Source: Desulfobacteraceae bacterium
GTDB lineage: Bacteria > Desulfobacterota > Desulfobacteria > Desulfobacterales > Desulfosalsimonadaceae
NCBI GenBank assembly: GCA_027353395.1
Contig: DAIEHU010000073.1
Location: forward strand, 1-9,739
DNA length: 9,739 nucleotides
Reading direction: 5' to 3'
How positions within the stretch are numbered: the stretch's first letter is position 1; every line of letters starts with the position of its first letter. Shown here in pieces: positions 1 to 7,139 of the stretch. Position numbers and translations under genes: made by a program. Under the pieces are notes generated by a model. It was not told where the DNA came from, made no database searches, and worked only from the letters and a program-made list of their open reading frames with translations.

Positions 1-699
1 CATCAGGGCTTCGCATAAAAGGGTGCCGGAGCCACACATGGGATCATGGAGCGGCACCGATCCGTCCCACTCGGCGTATCGGATGACCGCCGCCGCAACC
101 GTCTCCTGCATGGGGGCAGTGACGCTTTCCTCGCGATAACCGCGTTTATGCAGCGGCTGGCCGGATGTGTCCAGACTGATGACGGCCCGGTCCTTGTTGA
201 TATAAAGGTTGAACAGAAGATCCGGCTCCCATGCATCCACATTCGGACGTTCCCCGGTCCGCTCGCGCAGATCATCCACAATCGCATCCTTGAGACGCAG
301 GGCCGCGAAATGGGAATGGGTGATGGCGCTGTCCGCCACATTGCCGGTGACCGCAAAGGTGGTGCGGTCGTCAAAAAAATCCCGCCACCGGATTTTTTTG
401 GCGGTCACGTACAGGGTGTCCGTGTCCGGGCAGTCAAAGGACATGAGCGGGGCCAGAATCCGGGAAACCAGCCGGGACATATAATTTATCCGGTAAAGGG
501 TTTCCCGGTCCGCCGTAAAATGAACGCCCTGATACCCGGCCTGGAAGTCTGCGGCGCCGAGTTCACGGAGTTCTTCCATGCCGATAGCCTTGATATCTTC
601 AGCCATTTGTGCAAAATACAGGGATGTTTTCCGGTATTCATAGTCTCTGAACTGGGGTATGCCTATGCGTCGTTTGACAATCATCATGGGGCTGTGCAT
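1..699 (-). CDS. THUMP-domain class I SAM-dependent RNA methyltransferase (RlmL/YpsC-like), 3' end cut by window edge
   Basis: I read this frame by reverse translation. It is open from 699 to base 1 with no stop, giving 233 residues. Known role of the family: N2-methylation of guanine in 23S rRNA, with the THUMP domain binding RNA and a Rossmann domain binding S-adenosylmethionine. The THUMP-like part covers about residues 40-180 (LYRINYMSRLVSRILAPL near 68-85). It is followed by LHKRGYR (183-189), typical of this family just ahead of the catalytic domain, and by methyltransferase motif I DPMCGSGT (219-226). The rest of the catalytic domain lies outside the window. The start is uncertain: ATG at 699, 687, 684 or 606, or TTG at 726, are all in frame, and none has a convincing ribosome-binding site. 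Homologues usually begin near the YEYRKTSLYFAQ segment (residues 20-31), so a start at 699-684 is reasonable. It is divergent from the gene at 761. I am sure of the family, not of the exact base modified. Confidence 0.9.
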   Translation of the reverse strand, partial: MHSPMMIVKRRIGIPQFRDYEYRKTSLYFAQMAEDIKAIGMEELRELGAADFQAGYQGVHFTADRETLYRINYMSRLVSRILAPLMSFDCPDTDTLYVTAKKIRWRDFFDDRTTFAVTGNVADSAITHSHFAALRLKDAIVDDLRERTGERPNVDAWEPDLLFNLYINKDRAVISLDTSGQPLHKRGYREESVTAPMQETVAAAVIRYAEWDGSVPLHDPMCGSGTLLCEALM

Positions 700-760
700 A
701 ACATGAAATCTGCGCGGCGTCTCCAAAAAATTTTATTTCATTCAATCAAAAAGGCTTCCC

Positions 761-1429
761 ATGGAACGATCCACCAAGAGCCGGCTCACGGAAAAACAGG
801 CCGCCGAATTTTCCGGCGACACGCTGTTTGAAAAAATCGCCCGGGCCGTCTGCGCGGCAGGGGTGCTTCCCGCAAAAGAACTGTATGAAGCCTGGGAAAC
901 CGCCCGGAGAATCCGCAGAAAATACCGGGGCGGAAGGATTCTGGACATGGCGGGCGGCCACGGCCTCCTGGCCCATGTCCTTCTGCTCCTGGATGACACA
1001 TCAAAAGAGGCCCTGGTGGTGGACACCAATATCCCCAAAAACGCGAAACAGCTCTCTGATGCCGTCATTCGGGCATGGCCGAGGCTGAGCGGTCGCATCC
1101 GGTATATGGAAACCCCCATGGAGGAGATCGCGGTTTTTCCGGAGGACATAGTGGTGTCCATCCATGCCTGTGGAACGTTGACGGACACGGTGCTGGCAAT
1201 GGCGGTGGCGGCCCGGGCCCGGGTGGCGGTCCTGCCTTGCTGCCATGACCTGGGCCGCTCCGACACGGGTGGGCTGAAGGGCTGGGTCAACGGGCCCCTG
1301 GCCGTTGACGTGATGCGGTCGGCGTGGTTGCGACAGCAGGTTTACACAATCGTCACCCAAACCATTCCGGCGGATATCACCCCCAAAAACCGGCTGCTCA
1401 TGGGGCATCCGAAGGAAAGAGCCTTATAA
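761..1429 (+). CDS. SAM-dependent methyltransferase of Methyltransf_32 type
   Basis: This 222-residue soluble protein has a Rossmann methyltransferase core. Motif I is DMAGGHGLL (62-70), followed by an acidic strand end VVDTN (86-90). Two further motifs, HACGTLTD (135-142) and PCCH (159-162), mark the Methyltransf_32 group, which includes relatives of eukaryotic METTL25/GSTCD and resembles TRM13 in its Cys/His motif. The bacterial substrate is not known to me; RNA is a guess from the relatives and from the divergent THUMP methyltransferase next door. A conserved-looking tail, ITPKNRLLMG (206-215), closes the fold. The ATG at 761 is preceded only by a weak AAGG 7 bases upstream. The intergenic DNA to 699 is AT-rich and could hold divergent promoters. 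The next plus-strand gene begins 60 bp downstream. Confidence 0.8.
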   Translation: MERSTKSRLTEKQAAEFSGDTLFEKIARAVCAAGVLPAKELYEAWETARRIRRKYRGGRILDMAGGHGLLAHVLLLLDDTSKEALVVDTNIPKNAKQLSDAVIRAWPRLSGRIRYMETPMEEIAVFPEDIVVSIHACGTLTDTVLAMAVAARARVAVLPCCHDLGRSDTGGLKGWVNGPLAVDVMRSAWLRQQVYTIVTQTIPADITPKNRLLMGHPKERAL

Positions 1430-1459
1430 GATGATGAACTTGATGCGTTTTCAACTGCT

Positions 1460-1474
1460 CCGGTCAAAAACCGG
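1460..1474 (+). promoter_or_regulatory. Small hairpin just upstream of the ribosome-binding site of the exported protein
   Basis: CCGGT (1460-1464) and ACCGG (1470-1474) form a perfect 5-bp stem with a CAAAA loop. It ends 5 bases before the AAGGTGG ribosome-binding site of the gene at 1490. No T-run follows on the plus strand, so it is not a standard intrinsic terminator. A stem this short may well be chance. Confidence 0.2.
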
Positions 1475-1489
1475 GAAATAAGGTGGGCC

Positions 1490-2089
1490 ATGAAAAAAAC
1501 GATCTTGATGATGGCGGTCATGCTTCATTGTCTGGCGGCAGCATCCCCCTCTCATGCCAGCTGGCTTTTTTATTATAAGCCCGAATTCAAGGGAAGGGTG
1601 ATTGACAAGGAGACCAAAGAGCCCATCGAGGGAGCTGTCGTAGCTGTGTATTACAAGAAAAATACATATAATCTGGGGGGCGGATCCACTCGCGTCATCC
1701 ATACCAGGGAAGTGCTCACGAATAAGAATGGGGAATTTGTAATCCCTTCGTATTTCACGATTATTTCGCCGTTCACGACAAGTGATGCCGCTGGTTTTAT
1801 TATATACAAACCTGGGTACAGAGGTTACCCAGGTATTGGTGGTTTGTGTATAAATCCTGAATCATTTTTATTAGACGAAAGGATGGGCACCAAAGTGGAG
1901 TGTTGGAGAGGGGGTGTTCGATATGAATTTGTCTCCGGCCTGCTCGAATTGCCCCGGTTAAAAACAGGAGAAGAAAGATTAAGGGCTATGCCTTCAACTC
2001 CATTAGTAACCGGGTCAGAAGAATTTCCGCTTTTGTATGAATTGATAAACGAAGAACGCAGAAGATTTGGAATGGGAGAAGTAAGATAA
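1490..2089 (+). CDS. Exported carboxypeptidase-regulatory-like domain protein
   Basis: This 199-residue protein begins with a clear Sec signal peptide: MKK, a hydrophobic run (about 5-18), then SHA before S24 as a likely signal peptidase I site. The mature part starts WLFYYKPEFKGRVIDKET and continues PIEGAVVAVYYKK. This is the pattern of the carboxypeptidase regulatory-like (transthyretin-like beta-sandwich) domain, roughly residues 33-112, with NKNGEFVIPSY as the usual turn-and-strand signature. The C-terminal half (about 113-199) is charged and has no motif I recognise. The domain usually makes binding or structural modules; no catalytic residues are evident. The start is supported by AAGGTGG (1480-1486). 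The 18-bp gap to the next gene suggests co-transcription with the MBL hydrolase. From about 1640 the DNA is visibly more AT-rich than its neighbours. The specific function is unknown. Confidence 0.75.
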   Translation: MKKTILMMAVMLHCLAAASPSHASWLFYYKPEFKGRVIDKETKEPIEGAVVAVYYKKNTYNLGGGSTRVIHTREVLTNKNGEFVIPSYFTIISPFTTSDAAGFIIYKPGYRGYPGIGGLCINPESFLLDERMGTKVECWRGGVRYEFVSGLLELPRLKTGEERLRAMPSTPLVTGSEEFPLLYELINEERRRFGMGEVR

Positions 2090-2107
2090 AAAAACAAAAG
2101 GTGAAAA

Positions 2108-2854
2108 ATGAATTTTTATAAAATCCATCCCATCGTCATGGGCACCAAGGTATTCGACAAGGGCATGATGACCTACCAGCATGATTACGGCACGCCATAC
2201 ACCATTCCCATTTACTGCTGGTATATCGAGGGCGGAGACAAAAAAATCCTGGTGGACACCGGTGAGATGCGGCCCATTGTTTCCGAAGACCGGGAAGCGG
2301 CCATCGGCGGCAAAATATACACGTTTGAGGAAGGCCTGGGCCGCTGGGGCCTGAAACCGGAAGACATCGACATCGTCATCCATACCCATCTCCACAACGA
2401 CCACTGCGAAAACGACTTCAAATGCGTGAACGCCGTGTTTTATGTGCATGAAAAGGAGCTGGCGCATATTCACAATCCCCATCCCCTGGACTTCCGGTAT
2501 CTGGCGGATTATATCGAGGACATCGAGGAAAACGGCCAGATCCGGGTCCTGACGGAGGACCGAGAAATCGTGCCCGGCATCCGGGTGATGCACACCCCGG
2601 CCCACACGGAAGGCGGGCTCACGGTGCTTATCGACACCGAACAAGGCACCGCAGCCATCACGGGGTTTTGCGTGATCATGGAAAATTTTTATCCGCCCCC
2701 GTCCGTCACGGGCATGGAAATGGAGGTCATTCCGCCCGGCACGTCCGTGAACCCCTGCGCCGCCTATGACATCCTGCTGAAAGTACGGGGCATGGCCGAT
2801 ATTCTGCTGCCCCTGCACGAACCCAGCTTTGCCGGAGTGAAAACGATTCCATAG
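2108..2854 (+). CDS. MBL-fold metallohydrolase, N-acyl-homoserine-lactonase-like family
   Basis: This 248-residue soluble protein has the metallo-beta-lactamase fold. Seen directly: ILVDTGE (47-53), the metal motif HTHLHNDH (92-99, giving H94, H96, D98 and H99), a third metal histidine in TPAHTEGG (H166), and a late histidine in LPLHEPS (H237). The overall layout matches the AiiA/lactonase-like group, whose known members hydrolyse acyl-homoserine lactones. The group also contains many hydrolases of other substrates, so quorum quenching is only one possibility. The position that carries the bridging aspartate in AiiA appears to be G186 here, in ITGFC, with C188 nearby, which may alter the dinuclear site. 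There is no signal peptide, so it should be cytoplasmic. Translation start is supported by AAAGGTG (2097-2103). It is the last gene of the plus-strand run and faces alanine dehydrogenase tail to tail. Confidence 0.85.
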   Translation: MNFYKIHPIVMGTKVFDKGMMTYQHDYGTPYTIPIYCWYIEGGDKKILVDTGEMRPIVSEDREAAIGGKIYTFEEGLGRWGLKPEDIDIVIHTHLHNDHCENDFKCVNAVFYVHEKELAHIHNPHPLDFRYLADYIEDIEENGQIRVLTEDREIVPGIRVMHTPAHTEGGLTVLIDTEQGTAAITGFCVIMENFYPPPSVTGMEMEVIPPGTSVNPCAAYDILLKVRGMADILLPLHEPSFAGVKTIP

Positions 2855-2890
2855 CCAGGCCGTGCGGCAATTCCCCGAAGCGCCGTCTAC

Positions 2891-2907
2891 AAAAAGCCGG
2901 ACAGGCT
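2891..2907 (-). terminator. Possible weak intrinsic terminator of alanine dehydrogenase
   Basis: Reading the minus strand just after the stop of the dehydrogenase gene, AGCC-TGTCC-GGCT forms a 4-bp stem (a G-T pair may extend it) followed by five T residues. The stem is short and lies within a few bases of the stop codon, so termination efficiency would be modest. No better terminator is visible in this 54-bp convergent gap. Confidence 0.35.
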
Positions 2908-2908
2908 C

Positions 2909-4021
2909 TTACAGCAGGGTCTCGATCGGGACATATTCCAGGCCAAACGCCTCCGCCACGGCGCTACAGGTGACATGGCCTTTGACCACATTGGCGCCCT
3001 GCCGGATTCCGGTGCTGTTCTTCATGGCTTGTATCCATCCCTGGTTGGCGATTTTTAAGGCGTAGGGCAGGGTGGCGTTGGTCAGGGCCAGGGTGGATGT
3101 TTTGGGCACCGCCCCCGGCATGTTGGCCACGCAGTAGTGGGTCACGCCGTCGATGGTATAGATGGGGTTGGAATGGGTCGTGGCCCTGGAAGTTTCGAAA
3201 CACCCTCCCTGGTCAATGGCGACATCCACCAGGACCGCCCCTTTTTTCATGGTCTTCAGCATATCCCGAGTGACCAGCTCAGGGGCTTTGGCGCCGGTAA
3301 CCAGCACGGCCCCCACCACCACATCCGCTTTGGTGATCAGTTCCCGAATGGCAGCCGGGCTGGACATCAGCAGAAAACAGTTGCGGGGCATCACATCGCT
3401 CAGATAGCGCAGGCGATCGAGGTTCATATCCAGAAGATATACCTTTGCGCCCAGGCCGCAGGCCATTTTGGCGGCGTTCATGCCGACGATTCCGCCGCCG
3501 ATGACCAGAACGGTTCCCGGGTCGACGCCGGGTACGCCCCCGAGGAGAACCCCGCTTCCGCCCTGGGCCATTTCCAGATATTTGGCGCCTTCCTGAATCG
3601 CCATTTTTCCGGCCACTTCGCTCATGGGCGTCAGTAGCGGCAATGACCCGTCCGGTTTCTGGATGGTTTCATAGGCGATGCAAACCGACTTGCTCCTGAC
3701 CAGGGCCAGGGTCAGATCTCTGGCTGCCGCCAGATGCAGATAGGTGAAGACGATCTGGTTTTTGCGAATGAGTGCATATTCCGAAGGCAGTGGCTCTTTG
3801 ACATGCATGACCATGTCGGATTTTTGATAAATTTCGGGTGCGGTTGCCACAATCTCCGCACCGGCTTTCAGGTATGCGGCATCGTCAAACCCGGAGCCTT
3901 TGCCGGCCCCTTTTTCCACCAGGAGAAGATGACCGGCGGCGGTCATGACCTCAACACCGGCAGGCGTCATGCAGACACGGTATTCCTCGTTCTTGATTTC
4001 TTTCAAAATTCCGACGATCAT
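2909..4021 (-). CDS. ald: Alanine dehydrogenase
   Basis: This 370-residue cytoplasmic enzyme is full length for the family (about 370). It catalyses the reversible NAD-dependent oxidative deamination of L-alanine to pyruvate and ammonia. Sequence support: N-terminal MIVGILKEIKNEEYRV with R15, MHVKEPLPSEY carrying the substrate lysine K75, YLHLAA with the catalytic histidine H96, the Rossmann loop VIGGGIVG (173-180) with a nucleotide-ribose acidic residue at D198, and VDVAIDQGG with the second catalytic residue D270. The C-terminal THYCVANMPGAVP (294-306) is typical. The start is fixed by AGGAAG (4026-4031) 4 bases upstream. The gene lies 42 bp downstream of the sensor kinase, on the same strand. 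It could be the last gene of that transcript or be driven by its own promoter; no strong promoter stands out. Confidence 0.97.
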   Translation of the reverse strand: MIVGILKEIKNEEYRVCMTPAGVEVMTAAGHLLLVEKGAGKGSGFDDAAYLKAGAEIVATAPEIYQKSDMVMHVKEPLPSEYALIRKNQIVFTYLHLAAARDLTLALVRSKSVCIAYETIQKPDGSLPLLTPMSEVAGKMAIQEGAKYLEMAQGGSGVLLGGVPGVDPGTVLVIGGGIVGMNAAKMACGLGAKVYLLDMNLDRLRYLSDVMPRNCFLLMSSPAAIRELITKADVVVGAVLVTGAKAPELVTRDMLKTMKKGAVLVDVAIDQGGCFETSRATTHSNPIYTIDGVTHYCVANMPGAVPKTSTLALTNATLPYALKIANQGWIQAMKNSTGIRQGANVVKGHVTCSAVAEAFGLEYVPIETLL

Positions 4022-4063
4022 GTTTCTTCCTGGTTAACCCGCTGAAAAGTTATAAAAACCCCA

Positions 4064-5536
4064 TCACGCCAAAGGCAGGCGGACGGTAAATGTCGCGCCT
4101 TCTCCGGACGGGCTTTGAAGGGATATTTCGCCTTTGTGGGCCTTGGCAATGGACTGGGCGATACTTAAGCCCAGCCCGGAGCCGGGTTCCGCGTCCGGAT
4201 CATCCGGACGGGTATGAAAAAATGGATTAAAGACGCTGGCAATATTCTGTGGGGCGATGCCGCTGCCGGTATCGGAAACCGTCACCTGGGCATGGCCCGG
4301 CAGGGTTTCCAATGCTATCATGATCCGCCCTTTTTCCGGCGTGAACTTGACTGCATTGTGAATCAGGTTTAAAAAAAGCCGCCGCAAATGTGTCCGATCC
4401 CCCCGGATATATAAAGGCGCAGCCGCGATATTCGGGTTGATATCCAGACTGATTTCCAGTTTTTTGGGCTCGGCAAGAATATTGCACTGCTCATGAATTT
4501 CAGTGAGAAATGCCGCCAGATCAAATTTTTCAAATGAAAACACATCCAGGCTGTAATCCAGACGAGCCAGCAGGAGCAGATCCCGTACAATCCTTACCAG
4601 CCGGTCGATTTCCTCCAGGCTGACTTGCAGAACCCGTTGGTATTCGTCGGCGCTCCGCGTTTCGCGAAGGGCCAGCTCCATTTCACCCTTGACGATGGCC
4701 AGAGGCGTCTTGAGTTCATGGGCTACGTGGGAGCTGAACTGATTAACGTGCGCAAATGCGGTCTCCAGCCGGCCGATCATGGCGTTTAACGATCGGATCA
4801 GTTCCTGCATTTCATCATCGGCTTCGGTTTTTGGAATACGCAGGTTTAGGTCTGTGTGGGAGATGTCGTCGGCGATGCGGGTGACTTCTCTCACGGGCTT
4901 TAAGATACGGCGGGCGAAAAAACCGCCCATAAAACTGGTCAGCGCCAGTATAAACAGGACGCTTCCGCCGATAAAATATAGGAGGCGGGTCAGGACATGG
5001 ATCACAGAATTCAGAGGCGTGGCGATCTGAATGACCAGCAGATGCCCGTCTCCATAAAGAAAAGGCAGGCTTATGGCTCTCAACCATTCTGATTGATAGT
5101 GGATATCTTTAAATGCAATATGGTTCAGCGCCAGGGGAATGTTTTGCCGGAACAGATCCGAGATGGCGTGTGTGAAATTTTGAGAGCGGATAATGGGCTG
5201 GCCGTGGACGTTTAAAATATTGATAAAGTCATCTGCTAAATTTAAGGACCGGATATTCGACCGCCACAAATCGTCAACGATCAGCCGGGCCCGGTCCTCA
5301 AGGCCCAGAAGCTTATTTATAAGATGTTGCTGCTGGGTTTCAGTTTGCTTGAGCGTTTCATAGGACTTTAAAATATTGATGATTTCCGTGGCCTTCATCC
5401 GGAGTCTGTCGTCCACATCCCGGTACAGGATATGCTGGGTGACACTGAACAGAACGCCGCTGAACACCACCAGAATCAAGCAAAGGATAGATGTATACAG
5501 GACGCTCGCTTTAAACCGGATGGAATTCGGCTTCAT
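4064..5536 (-). CDS. Membrane sensor histidine kinase (heavy-metal-sensor-like, HAMP)
   Basis: This 490-residue inner-membrane kinase autophosphorylates on histidine and should pass phosphate to the regulator encoded just upstream. Order of parts: TM1 (about 12-34), a periplasmic sensor of about 150 residues (35-183), TM2 (about 186-206), HAMP (about 207-260), and the dimerisation/phosphoacceptor helix with FSSHVAHELKTPLA, where H273 is the phosphorylated residue. The ATPase domain then shows the N box LNLIHNAVKFTP (N390, N394), G1 SDTGSGIAP (421-429) and G2 GSGLGLSIA (452-460). The architecture and phosphoacceptor region resemble CusS/IrlS-type kinases, but the periplasmic part shows no metal-binding cluster of His, Met or Cys that I can point to, so the stimulus is open. 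Its ATG overlaps the regulator's TGA by 4 bp (5533-5536), implying translational coupling. Confidence 0.93.
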   Translation of the reverse strand: MKPNSIRFKASVLYTSILCLILVVFSGVLFSVTQHILYRDVDDRLRMKATEIINILKSYETLKQTETQQQHLINKLLGLEDRARLIVDDLWRSNIRSLNLADDFINILNVHGQPIIRSQNFTHAISDLFRQNIPLALNHIAFKDIHYQSEWLRAISLPFLYGDGHLLVIQIATPLNSVIHVLTRLLYFIGGSVLFILALTSFMGGFFARRILKPVREVTRIADDISHTDLNLRIPKTEADDEMQELIRSLNAMIGRLETAFAHVNQFSSHVAHELKTPLAIVKGEMELALRETRSADEYQRVLQVSLEEIDRLVRIVRDLLLLARLDYSLDVFSFEKFDLAAFLTEIHEQCNILAEPKKLEISLDINPNIAAAPLYIRGDRTHLRRLFLNLIHNAVKFTPEKGRIMIALETLPGHAQVTVSDTGSGIAPQNIASVFNPFFHTRPDDPDAEPGSGLGLSIAQSIAKAHKGEISLQSPSGEGATFTVRLPLA

Positions 5537-6210
5537 CGTTCTTCTTCCTTTATCATATAGCCCGCGCCCCGCACTGAATGGATCAGTTTCACGTCAAAAT
5601 CGGAATCCACTTTTTTACGTACATAATTTACATACACATTAATGACATTGGAAAAACTGTCAAAATCCTGGTTCCAGACATGTTCCGACAGCATGGTGCG
5701 GGTGACCACCTGCCCCTGATTCAGCATGAGGTATTCGAGCAGCGCGTATTCGGTGGGGGTGAGATCAACGGGTTTTCCGGACCGGAATACTTGGCGGGTC
5801 AGTTGATCGAGTTCCAGGTCTGCCACCCTCAGGGTTGTTGATTTATTGCCTCCCTGGCGGCGCAACAGCACCCGGACCCTGGCCAGAAATTCGGCGAACG
5901 CGAAGGGTTTGGTCAGGTAATCGTCCGCACCTGAATCCAGGCCGAAAACCTTGTCCCGCAAGTCGTCACGAGCCGTCAGCATGAGAATGGGCGTTGCAAT
6001 ATGATTGCGCCGGAGGGTCTGGCAAACGGCGAACCCATCTTTTTTGGGCAGCATGATATCCAGAACAATCAGGTCATAGGGATTGATTTCCGCGAGATAC
6101 AGGCCTTCTTCTCCGTCAACCGCCACATCCACGATGTAGTTCTGCTCGGTTAGGCCGCGCTTGATGAAACTGGCGATTTTTTTTTCGTCTTCGATCACAA
6201 GGATGCGCAT
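5533..6210 (-). CDS. OmpR/PhoB-family response regulator
   Basis: This 225-residue transcription factor is the cytoplasmic partner of the kinase that follows it. The receiver domain (1-118) has the acidic pocket at E7/D8, phosphoacceptor D51 in LIVLDIMLPKKDG, T79 and K101 (YLTKPF). The winged-helix DNA-binding domain (about 125-222) shows DLTPTEYALLEYLM, NVINVYVNYVRKK and the closing HSVRGAGYMIKEE. It most resembles the CusR/CopR type. The frame stays open upstream to 6363, but MRILVIEDE at 6210 is the family start and the upstream part overlaps the neighbouring gene, so I chose 6210. The 41-bp gap upstream (6211-6251) is very AT-rich. It contains two TTTAAC-like motifs that might bind a regulator, but no clear ribosome-binding site. 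Confidence 0.95.
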   Translation of the reverse strand: MRILVIEDEKKIASFIKRGLTEQNYIVDVAVDGEEGLYLAEINPYDLIVLDIMLPKKDGFAVCQTLRRNHIATPILMLTARDDLRDKVFGLDSGADDYLTKPFAFAEFLARVRVLLRRQGGNKSTTLRVADLELDQLTRQVFRSGKPVDLTPTEYALLEYLMLNQGQVVTRTMLSEHVWNQDFDSFSNVINVYVNYVRKKVDSDFDVKLIHSVRGAGYMIKEEER

Positions 6211-6251
6211 GGTGATTGCATATAATATGTTAAAATAAAAAGTTAAACGTT

Positions 6252-7139
6252 TTACCGCCCGCAAAATCCCACCCGGAATTTTTTTAAAAACAGGGCCGGA
6301 TGGTAGGATTCCTTGGATTTTCGAAGGCCTTCGTCGCCCAGATCCTGCTCCCGGTTGACCCAATCGATATTTTGCGCCGCATGATTCAGAAATTTCTGGT
6401 TGATGACCTGATATACACCTTTAAAATCTGCGCCGCCTTTTTCAAAATGAACGATCAGGGTGTCGGCGGATATTTGTTCGCCGATGGTGTACGCCGCCAT
6501 TTGTCCGTCCACCAGCAGGCATCCGCCCATGACGCCAGGAAGTTTTTCCCATTGGGCTAAAACCCGGGCGATGGCTTTGTTTTCAGCGGCGAGCTGCTCA
6601 TCGGAGTCGCAATTCCGCCAGACACACCATTCTTTTTGAAGGGCTTTTGCCTTATCCACCAAGTCCGGCGTCATGGGCATATATTCATAATTATACAATT
6701 TTTCAAACTGCCGGACCAGATTCTTTTTTTTATGATACCGGTTGCCCTTAAGATGGATGAGTTCCTCCGCCTTGTATATATAATCAAACTGGTTCCGGTC
6801 TTCAGAAATGAGCATTCCGTCCGTAAAAATTTTTTTCCAGAAATGAGCCAGGGCTTCAGGCACCCGGATAATATCGGATTTTAATGACGGAAACTGCTTG
6901 AAAAATTTTTCCCAGTCCACCATCTCCCAATCGCCCACTGGAGCCCAGAATACTGGTGATGGGCGGGACTGCCTCAGCCATACCAAATTATCCGTCCACG
7001 CCCATTCCAGGCCATAGGCAGGTTCCCAGGCCCAGAGGTTTAAAAAGCTGTAATCCGATGTGATCATGGGACACCGCGCCAGACGCGCCTGATACGATGT
7101 TTGATCCGCCAGATCGATGGAAGTGAATTCCATTGTCAT
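6252..7139 (-). CDS. DUF2156 / phosphatidylglycerol-lysyltransferase C-terminal-like domain protein
   Basis: This 295-residue soluble protein has no transmembrane segment. The C-terminal hallmark is VNREQDLGDEGLRKSKESYHP (261-281), and the middle carries a basic block, GNRYHKKKNLVRQF (132-145). This matches the DUF2156 group, a double GNAT-like fold related to the catalytic part of MprF. Aminoacyl or acyl transfer is expected from the fold, but members of this short form have no firm substrate known to me, and the membrane flippase part of MprF is absent. The first ATG (7139) has GGAG 6 bases upstream; a second ATG lies at 7133. It overlaps the flavodoxin-like gene by 4 bp (7136-7139), so the two are probably translated together. 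It is followed 41 bp later by the response regulator. Confidence 0.85.
   Translation of the reverse strand: MTMEFTSIDLADQTSYQARLARCPMITSDYSFLNLWAWEPAYGLEWAWTDNLVWLRQSRPSPVFWAPVGDWEMVDWEKFFKQFPSLKSDIIRVPEALAHFWKKIFTDGMLISEDRNQFDYIYKAEELIHLKGNRYHKKKNLVRQFEKLYNYEYMPMTPDLVDKAKALQKEWCVWRNCDSDEQLAAENKAIARVLAQWEKLPGVMGGCLLVDGQMAAYTIGEQISADTLIVHFEKGGADFKGVYQVINQKFLNHAAQNIDWVNREQDLGDEGLRKSKESYHPALFLKKFRVGFCGR

Noticed and set aside
46..831. Long plus-strand ORF of 261 codons
   Set aside because: It lies antisense to the THUMP methyltransferase, whose minus-strand frame shows the family motifs including DPMCGSGT. The plus frame has no recognisable domain and is a shadow of GC-rich coding DNA.
742..1290. 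Minus-strand ORF of 182 codons
   Set aside because: It is serine/arginine-rich antisense translation of the Methyltransf_32 gene, with no domain and no ribosome-binding site.
1431..1481. 16-codon ORF (MMNLMRFQLLRSKTGK) between the methyltransferase and the exported protein
   Set aside because: It is too short, has no properly spaced ribosome-binding site, and has no leader-peptide character such as repeated regulatory codons.
2015..2818. Minus-strand ORF of 267 codons
   Set aside because: It is antisense to the MBL hydrolase and rich in His, Gly and Val from complementing that gene's codons. The plus strand carries the real metal-binding motif.
3137..3637. Plus-strand ORF of 166 codons
   Set aside because: It is antisense to alanine dehydrogenase, which is complete with all catalytic residues.
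6211..6363. N-terminal extension of the response regulator to 6363
   Set aside because: The added 51 residues overlap the DUF2156 coding region and precede the canonical receiver-domain start MRILVIEDE.
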